The notes under the pieces were generated by a model, which ran no database searches, had not been told where the DNA came from, and saw only the letters and a program-made list of their open reading frames with translations. From an uncultured Prevotellaceae bacterium (GTDB taxonomy: Bacteria > Bacteroidota > Bacteroidia > Bacteroidales > Bacteroidaceae), in the NCBI GenBank assembly GCA_946188395.1, contig CAMHUU010000002.1, positions 62,001 to 126,000 of the forward strand: DNA of 64,000 nt, read 5' to 3'. This document shows positions 43,129-52,323 of the stretch, piece after piece (the first letter of the stretch is position 1; each line of letters starts with the position of its first letter). The translations under genes were made by a program, and so were the position numbers.

Positions 43129-44166
43129 ATGATGGACGAAGATTTTGACATCCGCCAAGAGCAGATGAGCTCCGCTGAGAAGGACTTTGAAAATGCCCTT
43201 CGCCCGTTGTCGTTCAACGATTTCAGTGGACAGCAGCAGGTGGTGGAGAATCTGGAGGTGTTTGTGGAGGCCGCCAAATATCGTGGCGAGCCCCTCGACC
43301 ATGTGTTACTGCATGGCCCTCCAGGGCTGGGAAAGACAACTCTCTCGAATATTATTGCCAACGAGTTGGGGGTAGGCTTTAAGATTACCTCCGGTCCTGT
43401 GCTTGACAAGCCTGGTGATTTGGCTGGTATCCTGACGTCGCTGGAGAAAAACGATGTGCTGTTTATCGACGAGATTCACCGATTGTCGCCTGTCGTTGAG
43501 GAGTATCTCTATTCAGCGATGGAAGACTACCGTATCGACATCATGATTGACAAAGGTCCGTCGGCTCGCTCCATTCAGATTGACCTGAATCCGTTTACGT
43601 TGGTGGGTGCTACTACTCGTAGTGGACTGCTGACAGCTCCGTTGCGTGCACGTTTCGGCATCAATATGCACCTGCAGTACTACGACCCCGCAACACTGCA
43701 AAAGATTATCGAGCGTTCCGCCTCGATTCTGCGCGTACCTATTACTACCGATGCTTCCGACGAAATCTCCCGTCGCTCGCGTGGTACGCCCCGTATTGCC
43801 AATGCCCTGCTACGAAGGGTGCGCGACTTTGCCCAGGTAAAGGGTACGGGAAAGATTGACTCAGAGATTACCAAGATTGCGTTGAAAGCGCTGAATATCG
43901 ACCAATACGGACTGGACGAGATTGATAACCGCATCTTGTTGACCATCATCGACAAATTCCGCGGAGGTCCTGTGGGCATTACCACTATCGCTACCGCTGT
44001 TGGCGAGGATGCCGGAACGGTGGAGGAGGTCTACGAGCCTTTCCTCATCATGGAGGGTTTTATCAAGCGTACCCCACGTGGTCGTATGGTAACGGAACTG
44101 GCCTATAAGCATTTTGGGCGTAATCCGTATAGTGGGAATATTATGGAACCGAATCTTTTTGATTAA
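43129..44166 (+). CDS. ruvB: Holliday junction branch migration helicase RuvB
   Basis: A 345-aa AAA+ ATPase that drives branch migration with RuvA in recombinational repair. Walker A is GPPGLGKT (residues 63-70), Walker B DEIH (114-117), sensor 1 [19 protein letters not shown], and the arginine-finger and winged-helix regions follow ([33 protein letters not shown]). The length is standard. A second ATG three bases on is an alternative start. The coaD gene follows in the same direction after 23 bases of AT-rich sequence. Confidence 0.97.
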   Translation: MMDEDFDIRQEQMSSAEKDFENALRPLSFNDFSGQQQVVENLEVFVEAAKYRGEPLDHVLLHGPPGLGKTTLSNIIANELGVGFKITSGPVLDKPGDLAGILTSLEKNDVLFIDEIHRLSPVVEEYLYSAMEDYRIDIMIDKGPSARSIQIDLNPFTLVGATTRSGLLTAPLRARFGINMHLQYYDPATLQKIIERSASILRVPITTDASDEISRRSRGTPRIANALLRRVRDFAQVKGTGKIDSEITKIALKALNIDQYGLDEIDNRILLTIIDKFRGGPVGITTIATAVGEDAGTVEEVYEPFLIMEGFIKRTPRGRMVTELAYKHFGRNPYSGNIMEPNLFD

Positions 44167-44189
44167 TTGACAATTGATAATTGAGAATT

Positions 44190-44648
44190 ATGATTAGAAC
44201 GGGCATTTTCGTAGGGAGCTTTAATCCGTTTACGGTGGGACACGATTCTATTGTGCGTCGTGCACTGCCGTTGTTCGACCGCTTAGTGATAGGCGTGGTA
44301 GGCGACCAGGTACACAAGCCCGATATGCCCTCTGCTGAGGAACGCATCAAGGCCATAGTCGAGCTCTATCAAGACGAGCCTGCCATCGAGGTGAAACCCT
44401 ATTATGGATTGGCTGTTGACTTTGCCAAACAGGAAGACGCCCATTTCATTGTGAAGGGAGTCCGCTCTGTAAAGGACTTTGAATATGAGCGTGAACAAGC
44501 CGACATTAATCGCAGCCTCAGTGGTATAGAAACCATTCTGCTCTATGCAGAACCACAATATTCGTCCATTTCATCAAGCATGGTCCGCGAGTTGCAGCAC
44601 TTTGGTGTGGATGTTAGTGCGTTCCTGCCGAAACGCTCGAAAAAATGA
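44190..44648 (+). CDS. coaD: Phosphopantetheine adenylyltransferase
   Basis: A 152-aa enzyme of coenzyme A synthesis that joins ATP and 4'-phosphopantetheine to dephospho-CoA. The nucleotidyltransferase motif is GSFNPFTVGH (residues 9-18), with Asn where Asp is more common. The second motif YSSISSSMVREL is near the C-terminus, and FIVKGVRSVKDFEYE is typical of CoaD. The ATG at 44190 gives the usual N-terminus (MIRTGIFVGSF); an upstream TTG at 44181 is less likely. It lies between ruvB and ybeY in a plus-strand run. Confidence 0.95.
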   Translation: MIRTGIFVGSFNPFTVGHDSIVRRALPLFDRLVIGVVGDQVHKPDMPSAEERIKAIVELYQDEPAIEVKPYYGLAVDFAKQEDAHFIVKGVRSVKDFEYEREQADINRSLSGIETILLYAEPQYSSISSSMVRELQHFGVDVSAFLPKRSKK

Positions 44649-44654
44649 AGTATT

Positions 44655-44690
44655 CGAATAACGGTATAACGTTATAACGTAATAACGACA
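44655..44690 (+). repeat. ATAACG repeat between coaD and ybeY
   Basis: Four ATAACGg/t/a units at 8-9 base spacing fill the gap before the ybeY ATG. Same family as 9369-9425. Confidence 0.7.
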
Positions 44691-44692
44691 AT

Positions 44693-45103
44693 ATGATAAC
44701 TTATTCAACAGAAAACGTCAAGTTTCCCAGTATCAAACGCCGTGAAACGACAGCTTGGATTCGTCGCGTGGCTGCCACTTATGGTAAGAGGGTGGGTGAA
44801 GTGGGCTATTTGTTTTGCGACGACGAGCATATCCTCGAGGTGAATCGCGAGTATCTGGGTCACGACTACTATACTGACATCATTACCTTCGACTATGATG
44901 AAGGCAATGTGTTGAATGGCGACTTGGTCATTTCCTTGGATACCGTCCGTACGAATGCTGAGCTGTTTAAAAAGGAGTACGACGAGGAGTTGCATCGTGT
45001 CATCATTCACGGCATCCTGCACCTTTGTGGATTGAACGACAAAGGTCCCGGCGAGCGCGAACAGATGGAAGCAGCTGAGAATGCTGCCTTAGCGCTGCGC
45101 TAA
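44693..45103 (+). CDS. ybeY: Endoribonuclease YbeY (rRNA maturation factor)
   Basis: A 136-aa metal-dependent RNase needed for 16S rRNA 3' maturation and ribosome quality control. The zinc region is HGILHLCGLND: the first two His are present, while the third ligand of the H-x3-H-x5-H motif is Asp, a form I recall from other Bacteroidetes. YYTDIITFDYDEGNVLNGDLVIS is typical of the family. The last 15 bases overlap the 3' end of the convergent LOG-family gene. Confidence 0.92.
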   Translation: MITYSTENVKFPSIKRRETTAWIRRVAATYGKRVGEVGYLFCDDEHILEVNREYLGHDYYTDIITFDYDEGNVLNGDLVISLDTVRTNAELFKKEYDEELHRVIIHGILHLCGLNDKGPGEREQMEAAENAALALR

Positions 45104-45625
45104 GAAATTCTTGATTTCATCGAGGTTGTTAGCCACCTCAATATACGTGCGCCAAGGTCTGCGGGTTAGTCCTTTGGCCTGTAACTCGTCGAGCATAGCG
45201 ATGAGTTTGTCCCAGAAGCCCTTCATGTTATAAAGGATGACGCGTTTCTGGTGATAGCCGATAGTTGCTGAAGCGGCAATGGTAAAAACTTCGTCCAACG
45301 TTCCGATGCCACCAGGCAGGGCGATAAACACGTCGCTTTGGTCTTCCATCAGTTGCTTGCGGTCGCTTAAGTTGTCACACAGAATATCCACATCTACATA
45401 CTGCGACATGCGTCCTCCCTGCTCAACAATTCGGGGAATGACGCCAATGGTCTTTCCTCCTTGTTCGTGGGCAGCTTTCGACACGCATTCCATCAGTCCA
45501 CAGTTCACACCACCATAGACAATAGTATGACCTTCACTTGCAGCCCATCTTCCTAATTCTTCCGTCAACAGGAAGAAGTCGGAATCGATGCGGTCGTTAG
45601 CTGAACAAAAGATACAAATCTTCAT
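45089..45625 (-). CDS. LOG family protein (TIGR00730-type Rossmann fold)
   Basis: A 178-aa cytoplasmic protein of the LOG family, known as cytokinin riboside 5'-monophosphate phosphoribohydrolases; bacterial members split AMP or related nucleotides to base and ribose 5-phosphate. The signatures are CIFCSAND, VYGGVNCGLM and PGGIGTLDE (residues 104-112, with the catalytic Glu). The physiological role in gut Bacteroidetes is unclear. It lies six bases after the U32 peptidase gene and overlaps the 3' end of ybeY by 15 bases on the opposite strand. Confidence 0.9.
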   Translation of the reverse strand: MKICIFCSANDRIDSDFFLLTEELGRWAASEGHTIVYGGVNCGLMECVSKAAHEQGGKTIGVIPRIVEQGGRMSQYVDVDILCDNLSDRKQLMEDQSDVFIALPGGIGTLDEVFTIAASATIGYHQKRVILYNMKGFWDKLIAMLDELQAKGLTRRPWRTYIEVANNLDEIKNFLAQR

Positions 45626-45631
45626 CGTAGG

Positions 45632-46891
45632 TCAGTTTTGAGGGTTTTCGGCAGGGATAATCTTAAAGAGCTTGTCGCTGGGACGTACCTTCTCAGGAAC
45701 CTTAATGCTGACGCGCGTGCCTTGTTGGGCCGTCTCGACAGCCTGCACGTCATCGTGAATCTCGTCGACAGTGACATAGAGCGCTCCTGTCGTCGGACCT
45801 GTGATGAGCATCTTGTCGCCAACACTAAACGTATCGGCCTCGACGGTGAATTCAGCTACGCCCAAACGCGAAAAAAATTTCACGCCCTTGCCGATATATT
45901 GTTTGCGCTCGGTGGCATTGGAACCATAGTTCTTGTTCCATTCGCCTAAGGTCTGGCCCTGATAGTAGCCATCCCAGAAACCCCGATTGAATACAGTGGC
46001 CAGGCGCTCGTCCCACTGGTCCTTCTTCTCTCCCGTAAAGGTCCCGTCAAGGACACTTTGGATGGCTTCCTTGTAGCATTGTACGACGGTAAGCACGTAT
46101 TCCGGACCTCGTGCACGGCCTTCAATCTTGAACACCCTGACGCCCGAACGCATCATCTTGTCGATGAAACGGATGGTTTTCAGGTCCTTGGGCGACATGA
46201 TGTATTTGTTGTCAATCTCCAGCTCTGTGCCAGTCTCGCGGTCCGTAACGATATAGGAACGGCGACAAATCTGCATGCAGGCACCGCGGTTGGCTGAGCG
46301 CCCCGTATTGTCGAGACTCATATAGCACTTGCCGCTGATGGCCATACAAAGCGCTCCGTGACAGAACATCTCGATGCGAACCAATTGTCCTGAGGGTCCG
46401 CAGATGTGTTGCTCCTCAATTTGGCGGTAGATGTCAGCCACCTGATCGAGGTTCAGTTCACGGGCCAGTACCACCACATCGGCAAACTGTGCATAAAACC
46501 GCAAGGCTTCGATGTTCGATATGTTCAGTTGGGTAGAAAGATGCACCTCCATGCCTTTCTGACGGCAATAGGTCATCACCGCAATATCGCAGGCTATCAC
46601 AGCGGTGATCTTAGCCTCCACAGCAGCATCCACAATCTGGTGCATTAACTCGATGTCCTCACCGTAGATGATGGTATTTACCGTCAAGTACGACTTCACC
46701 CCATGCTCCTTACAAGTGGCAGCTATCTCGCGCAGGTCATCGATGGTGAAGTGGTTGGCAGAATGTGAACGCATGTTCAGCTGCTCGACGCCGAAGTAGA
46801 CGCTGCCAGCTCCTGCCTTGAGGGCTGCAGCCAGCGAATCGCGACTGCCCACAGGGGCCATAATCTCAAAATCTGTTATATTTTCTTTCAT
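45632..46891 (-). CDS. U32 family peptidase-like protein
   Basis: From the Met at 46891 (MKENITDFEIMAPVGSRDSL) the protein has 419 aa. A longer frame to 46984 would cross the promoter. Because that promoter (46900-46907) is so close, the Met at 46861 (MAPVGSRDSLAAALKAGA) is another possible start. U32 signatures are VYFGVEQLNMR, LSTQLNISN, EMFCHGALCMAISGKCYMS with the conserved Cys cluster, GACMQICRR and KIEGRARGPEYV. Family members take part in tRNA or ubiquinone hydroxylation (TrhP/UbiU-like), and peptidase activity is doubtful. C-terminal residues (about 330-419) form a beta-barrel-like domain. Confidence 0.88.
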   Translation of the reverse strand: MKENITDFEIMAPVGSRDSLAAALKAGAGSVYFGVEQLNMRSHSANHFTIDDLREIAATCKEHGVKSYLTVNTIIYGEDIELMHQIVDAAVEAKITAVIACDIAVMTYCRQKGMEVHLSTQLNISNIEALRFYAQFADVVVLARELNLDQVADIYRQIEEQHICGPSGQLVRIEMFCHGALCMAISGKCYMSLDNTGRSANRGACMQICRRSYIVTDRETGTELEIDNKYIMSPKDLKTIRFIDKMMRSGVRVFKIEGRARGPEYVLTVVQCYKEAIQSVLDGTFTGEKKDQWDERLATVFNRGFWDGYYQGQTLGEWNKNYGSNATERKQYIGKGVKFFSRLGVAEFTVEADTFSVGDKMLITGPTTGALYVTVDEIHDDVQAVETAQQGTRVSIKVPEKVRPSDKLFKIIPAENPQN

Positions 46892-46899
46892 TTCTGCTG

Positions 46900-46907
46900 C
46901 AAAGGTA
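46900..46907 (-). promoter_or_regulatory. -7 box (TACCTTTG) for the U32/LOG pair
   Basis: Reverse TAnnTTTG only 9 bases from the ATG at 46891. This means either a nearly leaderless transcript or a start at 46861. Confidence 0.5.
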
Positions 46908-46950
46908 AGAAAAAGTTTAGAGTTTAGAGATGAAAGATTAGAATTATTTG

Positions 46951-46958
46951 TAATTTTG
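46951..46958 (+). promoter_or_regulatory. -7 box (TAATTTTG) for the pectate lyase gene
   Basis: Forward TAnnTTTG, 18 bases before the ATG at 46976. Confidence 0.6.
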
Positions 46959-46975
46959 CAGGCAGAAAACAAACT

Positions 46976-48757
46976 ATGAAGCAAATGACAATGATAAAAA
47001 AGAGTTTTTCGGTTTTTATTTTGATGCTGAGCACAGTGTTCTGCCAGGCTGCTCCTGTGTCAATGCTCGAAGTTGGAGGTTGGTTCGAAAGCGGCTATGT
47101 CACCTGGCAGAAGACCAGTGGAATGAAGTATAACGTCTACATCAGCCCTGTATCAGAGGAATCGTGGGTCAAAATAGACGATGAACTGGTTCGTGAGTAT
47201 GCTGACTACGGACGTGCCGATGCTTTAGGACTCCCTGCAGGCAACTATCGTTTTAAGGTGGTTCCCGTTAGTGGTAGTGAGGAGCAGTCAGCTGATGCCG
47301 CCATATCGTCTGCCATTGATGTCAAGGCTCACGACCGCAATGGCTTTGCCCACAAACAGGCAGGTGCGACAGGTATCGGTGCTTATAACAACGATGGAAC
47401 CTTGAAGTCTAATGCCCGTGTGGTGTATGTCTGGGCGGAAAATGCCAAGACGGTGTCGCTGAAGGTCAAGAAAGACAAGAAGGGAACGGAAGCCACCTAC
47501 ACCGGCCTTCAGGATATTATTTATGGTTATCAGAAGGGCGATGCCGACGGCAGTTACGACGAGCGTCCTTTGTGTGTGCGCATCATTGGTACCATTCGCG
47601 ATACGGATATGGACGCTTTCGGCAGTTCTGCTGAAGGTTTACAGATTAAGGGCGCTAAAGAGTATCAGCCGATGCATATCACCATCGAGGGTGTCGGCAA
47701 CGATGCGACCATCTGGGGCTTTGGTTTTCTGATAAGGAATAGCGCTTCCGTCGAGCTCCGCAATTTCGGTATCATGCTGTGTATGGACGACTGTGTCAGC
47801 ATCGATACCAAGAACGAAAAGGTGTGGGTTCATAACTTGGACTTCTTCTACGGCAAGCCCGGCAGTGCCGCAGACCAGAAGAAGGGCGACGGCACACTCG
47901 ACATCAAGGGTAACTCCCATTGGTGTACCTTCTCGTACAACCATTTCTATGATTCCGGCAAGTCGAGCCTTGGAGGTATGAAGAGCGAGTCGACCACCGA
48001 TTATAATACATACCACCACAACTGGTTCGACCATTCCGACTCCCGTCATCCCCGTATCCGTACGATGTCGATGCACATCTACAACAACTATTTCGACGGC
48101 AATTCGAAGTATGGCGTAGGCATGACCTATGGAGGCTCTGCTTTCGTAGAGCAGAACTATTTCCGTCATTGCAAGAACCCGATGCTGATTTCCAAACAAG
48201 GCACCGATGCCAAGGGCAGCGGCACCTTCTCGGGCGAGAACGGTGGCGTCATCAAGTCGTATGGCAATATCGTGAAGGACGCTTCTTCTCTGGTGACCTA
48301 CCAGCAGAATGCCTCGTCGTGGGACTGCTGGGAAGCCAGCGCACGTAACGACCAGGTACCTGCCGATGTGGTAGCCAAGGCAGGTGGAACGGGTTATAAC
48401 AATTTCGATACCGATGCCAGCGTGATGTACGACTACACCCCCGATGCAGCAGCTAATGTTCCTGCTATCGTGACAGGAACGTATGGTGCAGGTCGTATGC
48501 AGCATGGCGATTTCCAGTGGACTTTCGACAATGCGACACAGGACACCAATGATGCCCTCATTCCCGAGCTGAAATCCGCCCTTCAGGACTATCAGACCAC
48601 GTGGATAGGTTTTTTTACAGGCGCCACAGCCATTCGTGAACTCCAACGGACATCATCTGACAACCAGTTTTTTTTTGACTTGCAAGGACGACAGGTAAAA
48701 AAACCTGTAAGTCATCAGGTCGTGGTCCACAACGGACATAAATACGTAAGTCAATGA
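46976..48757 (+). CDS. Secreted pectate lyase (PL1)
   Basis: A 593-aa exported protein (MKQMTMIKKSFSVFILMLST, signal ending near CQA). A fibronectin-like N domain (about residues 27-115) precedes the PL1 right-handed beta-helix (about 120-520). IEGVGNDATIWGFGFLIRNSASVELRNFGI, CVSIDTKNEKVWVHNLDF and YHHNWFDHSDSRHPRIR hold the calcium-binding Asp residues and the catalytic Arg. It cleaves de-esterified homogalacturonan by beta-elimination, so it complements the CE8 enzyme. The C-terminal tail FFDLQGRQVKKP...NGHKYVSQ matches tails of other secreted enzymes here. Its TGA overlaps the ATG of the next gene. Confidence 0.93.
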   Translation: MKQMTMIKKSFSVFILMLSTVFCQAAPVSMLEVGGWFESGYVTWQKTSGMKYNVYISPVSEESWVKIDDELVREYADYGRADALGLPAGNYRFKVVPVSGSEEQSADAAISSAIDVKAHDRNGFAHKQAGATGIGAYNNDGTLKSNARVVYVWAENAKTVSLKVKKDKKGTEATYTGLQDIIYGYQKGDADGSYDERPLCVRIIGTIRDTDMDAFGSSAEGLQIKGAKEYQPMHITIEGVGNDATIWGFGFLIRNSASVELRNFGIMLCMDDCVSIDTKNEKVWVHNLDFFYGKPGSAADQKKGDGTLDIKGNSHWCTFSYNHFYDSGKSSLGGMKSESTTDYNTYHHNWFDHSDSRHPRIRTMSMHIYNNYFDGNSKYGVGMTYGGSAFVEQNYFRHCKNPMLISKQGTDAKGSGTFSGENGGVIKSYGNIVKDASSLVTYQQNASSWDCWEASARNDQVPADVVAKAGGTGYNNFDTDASVMYDYTPDAAANVPAIVTGTYGAGRMQHGDFQWTFDNATQDTNDALIPELKSALQDYQTTWIGFFTGATAIRELQRTSSDNQFFFDLQGRQVKKPVSHQVVVHNGHKYVSQ

Positions 48758-49542
48758 AATATGGGCGCGTCTTTCTGTTGCTGGCAGCGGTAGGCTTGTT
48801 GGTTGCTTGCGGACGCAAGGAGCAGCATCAATTTACTTACGACTTCCTGCTACCCATAACACCCGTCAAGGACCAGGGCAAGACGGAACTCTGCTGGGCC
48901 TATGCCATGTTGGCCACCATTGAGACAGAACATATTCTGCGGGGCGACTCCGTCAACCTCTCTGGAGTCTATGTCGGGCGATGCCTGCAACACTATCAGC
49001 AGTCGATGGGCCAGGCGTCGACCTCGCAGCGCGGCATGGGTATGACGCTGCTCAACATGATTCAGCGCGAAGGCATCGTGGGTTACGACGTGCTGCCCGA
49101 CGATGCTACCGACGACCTGCCGACGCCTCAGTGGGTGTTTATGCTGGGAGCGCAGTATACACCGCAGGAGTTTGCCCATTCGGTGTGCGCTCCTGACGAA
49201 TATCTGGCGCTGACCTGTTGGCCAGACTCCCCCTATTATAATAAGGTAGAGATTCCTGTTCCCGATAATTGGGAACACAACCGCCTGCTCAACCTGCCGC
49301 TCGACACGCTGAAAAAACACGTCGACCGTGCCCTGCGCAGTCATCCTGTCTGTTGGGAAAGTCGCGGACACGCCATGACCATTGTAGGAATGGCCCGCGA
49401 CGAACGGGGCAAGCCTTACTATGTAATGAAAAACTCCTGGGGCAGCAAACGTCCTCATGGCGGACTGGTGTATATGTCCGTCGGCAAGATGTGGAAGGAC
49501 ATGATAGCCGTCTATATGACCCGTAAAGCCTACGACTGCTGA
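48754..49542 (+). CDS. Papain-like (C1) cysteine peptidase lipoprotein
   Basis: A 262-aa lipoprotein (MKYGRVFLLLAAVGLLVAC, lipid Cys19). The C1 catalytic set is visible: Gln41 and Cys47 in VKDQGKTELCWAYA, His in GHAMTIVGMARDERG, and Asn in YVMKNSWGSK. There is no propeptide between signal and enzyme, so it is close to the short bacterial C1 forms. It starts inside the pectate lyase stop (ATGA overlap), which implies coupled translation, although a link between peptidase and pectin breakdown is not evident. The 3' end overlaps the convergent MscS gene by 13 bases. Confidence 0.88.
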   Translation: MKYGRVFLLLAAVGLLVACGRKEQHQFTYDFLLPITPVKDQGKTELCWAYAMLATIETEHILRGDSVNLSGVYVGRCLQHYQQSMGQASTSQRGMGMTLLNMIQREGIVGYDVLPDDATDDLPTPQWVFMLGAQYTPQEFAHSVCAPDEYLALTCWPDSPYYNKVEIPVPDNWEHNRLLNLPLDTLKKHVDRALRSHPVCWESRGHAMTIVGMARDERGKPYYVMKNSWGSKRPHGGLVYMSVGKMWKDMIAVYMTRKAYDC

Positions 49543-50675
49543 TTGCTCTCGTTTTGTCTTCCCTGCTCTGGGAACTGCTGATAGATGGTCAGTCCGTATT
49601 CGCTGCTGGCGGCAAAGATATATTCCATGATGTCGGCTGTATCGTGTTCGAAATCGGCCCAAGCCTGAGCATACAGCCAGAAGGTAAACTCCAGACAACA
49701 TCCTGCCTGTGAGGCTTCTGCCTGACGCACCAATGGATTCTTTTCGGCAATGACTTTCGGATTCTCACACAACCATTGCTCCATATGCTGACGGAACTTG
49801 GTGATGTTTGCCACTCCGTCGTCGTCGAGTCGGATGGACCGGAAGTCGAAATAGACCTTGCGCGTCTGCTTGCGTCCCTCGTTCTGTTCCATGCCCAGCC
49901 AGTTCTGGAACGAACCGTCGACCAATGTCTGAGGGGTGACGGTAACGATGGTGTTGTCGAAATTGCGTACCTTGACGGTCGTCAGGGAAATATGTTCCAC
50001 TCTACCATTGATGCCGGCAGCATTCAGTGTAATCCAGTCGCCGATATGAATCATGTCGTTGTTTGTCAGACGAATGCCTGCCACCAGTCCCTTGATGGTA
50101 TCCTGGAAGGCCAGCATCAGGATGGCCGAAGCAGCACCCAGTCCGGCAAATAGTGTGGAGGGGTCTTTGTCGACAACGATGGCAATGACCACAATGATGG
50201 CAATGAAAATGATAATGATCTTCAGCACGCCGCAGATGGAATAGAGATACTGCCGACGGGCGGAGCGCGGACTATTCTCCAGCAACATCAACGAGTCAAT
50301 GAAGACGATGATGGTACGTGTCGACATCACCGTAATGTAGATGGCTGTCAAGCGGGTGAGCACTTCGCGAACGGTGGGGAAGTCGTAGAACGTCCAAGGC
50401 AATAGCAGCCAGATGACAATAGCCGGCACGATGCTGCATGCTGCCTTCAGAACGCGCTCATTAAACAGGGCATCGTCCCATTTGGCCTCCGTCTTGGCAG
50501 TCACTTTCAGTATGACGGGTATCAAAGCCTTCCTGCATATCCAGCCAGAGACTCCAGCCAGCAAGAAAGCCACGATGACTAAAGCGGTATGGGTAATGGC
50601 ATTGACGGCATCACCTGTTACACCGCAGGCCGTTACAAGTTGTTCAACCCAAATCTGTATTCTTTCCATAAACAT
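49530..50675 (-). CDS. Mechanosensitive channel of the MscS family (YbdG-like)
   Basis: A 381-aa inner membrane protein with about five transmembrane segments: 25-47, about 80-100, 110-130, 145-170 and the pore helix. The pore helix and beta domain carry the MscS signature FAGLGAASAILMLAFQDTIKGLVAGI and GDWITLNAAGINGRVEHISLTTVKVRNFDN. It should open under membrane tension and release solutes on osmotic downshift. The long C-terminal domain and size resemble YbdG/MscM types. It is the last gene of the minus-strand run with GH3, GH67 and GH35, starting 9 bases after the GH35-like gene. Confidence 0.9.
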   Translation of the reverse strand: MFMERIQIWVEQLVTACGVTGDAVNAITHTALVIVAFLLAGVSGWICRKALIPVILKVTAKTEAKWDDALFNERVLKAACSIVPAIVIWLLLPWTFYDFPTVREVLTRLTAIYITVMSTRTIIVFIDSLMLLENSPRSARRQYLYSICGVLKIIIIFIAIIVVIAIVVDKDPSTLFAGLGAASAILMLAFQDTIKGLVAGIRLTNNDMIHIGDWITLNAAGINGRVEHISLTTVKVRNFDNTIVTVTPQTLVDGSFQNWLGMEQNEGRKQTRKVYFDFRSIRLDDDGVANITKFRQHMEQWLCENPKVIAEKNPLVRQAEASQAGCCLEFTFWLYAQAWADFEHDTADIMEYIFAASSEYGLTIYQQFPEQGRQNESNQQS

Positions 50676-50684
50676 TTTATTGAA

Positions 50685-52304
50685 TTAATAGTCGTATAAA
50701 ACGACGTGAAGCATCTTCCATTCACCGCAGGCAATACGGACGTGACGACCCTGATGGCTCTGGTCACCATTATGACGACGCAGAAAGTGCATCTGTCCTT
50801 GGGCATCTATGCAGACTTCGTCGACAGTGCCTATTCCTTTTCGCGGACCGGCGAATCTGCCCTTTGCCACTTCCGGCGACTTGGCGCCCTGTCCTTCGGC
50901 CACGAAACCGTCTTCGCCCAACACTTTCTGTTCTTCGCGATTCTTTTCGTACTCAGTAGCAAAGCTGACCACTACGCCGGTACCTGCTAAAAGGTATTCG
51001 TTTCTGGCCAATTTCATCAGGACAGCTCCACCCTCGGGCCATACGGAACCGTCTTTGGCACGAGGGTCCCAGGGCAGGGTGTAGTAGTGCCGGCTGGTGA
51101 TGACGGTATGGTCGTCGTTGATGACACGCTCCTTGTCCTCTTGGTCGAACAGCAACCCCCAACGCTGGTTTTGGAATGTCGGATACTTATTGTGTAGCTG
51201 TTGCAACAGCGTATATGCCTTCGTGATGCTTTCCGTTTCGCGAGGTGATGCCTGGTCGATGGCAAAGGGCGAGAAGCCTAAAGCCTGGTGTTCGCCAAAA
51301 ACATACATGGCTCGCGCCCCGCTGTTTTCGCAACAACGGCTCTCAGGAATGAAGAGTCGGTTGTTGGGCAGGGCATATTGTTCTGCCCACGACTTGAACC
51401 CCGTGTCGTAGATGTCCGGCGACAGCATGTCGATGCTGGGCGCTCCTGCATGCCAGAAGTCAATGAGATGGGCCAAGGGACCAGCCGAGGGATACTGTCC
51501 GGGCTGACGTCCACGACTGTTCAAAGCTGCATTGACATAGAGCGGCATGTCGTAGATGCTGCGAGCTGCTTGTGCCAGATGCTCCACATACAAGGCGTAG
51601 TGGTAGGCCATGAATTTCTCCTCACCATAGATGTCATCTCCAAACAGCTGTCGCCATGTCGTGAGTTTGCTGATGTGGAGCAACGGATAGAGCGCCTTAG
51701 GAATCGGCTGGTCGTAAGCCTTCTCTGCCAAAGGCGAGTGGTCGCGGGCCGATTCCAGCATGCCGATTTCGTTCTCAATCTGCATCATCACTACGGTTCC
51801 TATACCCTTGTCGACCGCTGCCAGATGTTGCATCAAAGCAGTGAAGGCCTTAAGGTCAGCTTGTAGTACTCGTTCCGAAAAACATGTAGCAATTTCTAAA
51901 GGCTTGCCTTCCTTGGTCATAGCACGGGGGAAACGTTTCGTGTCCTTCTTAAACCACAGGGGCGCATAGCACGACATGGAGTTCTTCCAGGCGCCAAACC
52001 ACAGGAACACCACCTTCAGTTGTTGCTCGCGGGCCTTTTCTATCGTCCGGTCTATCAGCGTGAAGTCGAATGTCCCTTCCTTGGGTTCTATGAATTCCCA
52101 ATAGGCAGGCACCAAGACGGTGTTGAGTCCTAATGCTTTCATGCGAGGCATGACTTCATCGATATCCTCCACACAAGTTGCAGCCGAGTTGCTAAGCTCG
52201 CCTCCCAAAATAAAAAGATTTGTTCTCTGCTGGGCAGCCACACGGGCTGTACCCAGGCAGAGCAGAATGATAAGTAGTAGTTTGGTATGTTTCATTGTTT
52301 TCAT
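50685..52304 (-). CDS. Secreted GH35-like glycosidase (DUF5597-type)
   Basis: A 539-aa exported enzyme; the start may be 52304 or the Met three codons on (MKHTKLLLIILLCLG, signal ending near VAAQ). The clan A barrel carries QIENEIG (residues 176-181, acid/base Glu179) and nucleophile Glu in LFIPESRC (about 327). Early segments LGLNTVLVPAYWEFIEPKEGTFDF match GH35/GH42-type beta-galactosidases, and the C-terminal part is like DUF5597. Beta-galactosidase activity on plant side chains is likely; another exo-specificity is possible. It sits between GH67 and MscS with gaps of 19 and 9 bases. Confidence 0.85.
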   Translation of the reverse strand: MKTMKHTKLLLIILLCLGTARVAAQQRTNLFILGGELSNSAATCVEDIDEVMPRMKALGLNTVLVPAYWEFIEPKEGTFDFTLIDRTIEKAREQQLKVVFLWFGAWKNSMSCYAPLWFKKDTKRFPRAMTKEGKPLEIATCFSERVLQADLKAFTALMQHLAAVDKGIGTVVMMQIENEIGMLESARDHSPLAEKAYDQPIPKALYPLLHISKLTTWRQLFGDDIYGEEKFMAYHYALYVEHLAQAARSIYDMPLYVNAALNSRGRQPGQYPSAGPLAHLIDFWHAGAPSIDMLSPDIYDTGFKSWAEQYALPNNRLFIPESRCCENSGARAMYVFGEHQALGFSPFAIDQASPRETESITKAYTLLQQLHNKYPTFQNQRWGLLFDQEDKERVINDDHTVITSRHYYTLPWDPRAKDGSVWPEGGAVLMKLARNEYLLAGTGVVVSFATEYEKNREEQKVLGEDGFVAEGQGAKSPEVAKGRFAGPRKGIGTVDEVCIDAQGQMHFLRRHNGDQSHQGRHVRIACGEWKMLHVVLYDY

Positions 52305-52323
52305 CTATTCCATAATAGATAAG

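Noticed and set aside
43054..43302. Extended N-terminus of the CE2-like esterase
   Set aside because: It runs antisense into ruvB and across both promoters; the signal peptide begins at 43053.
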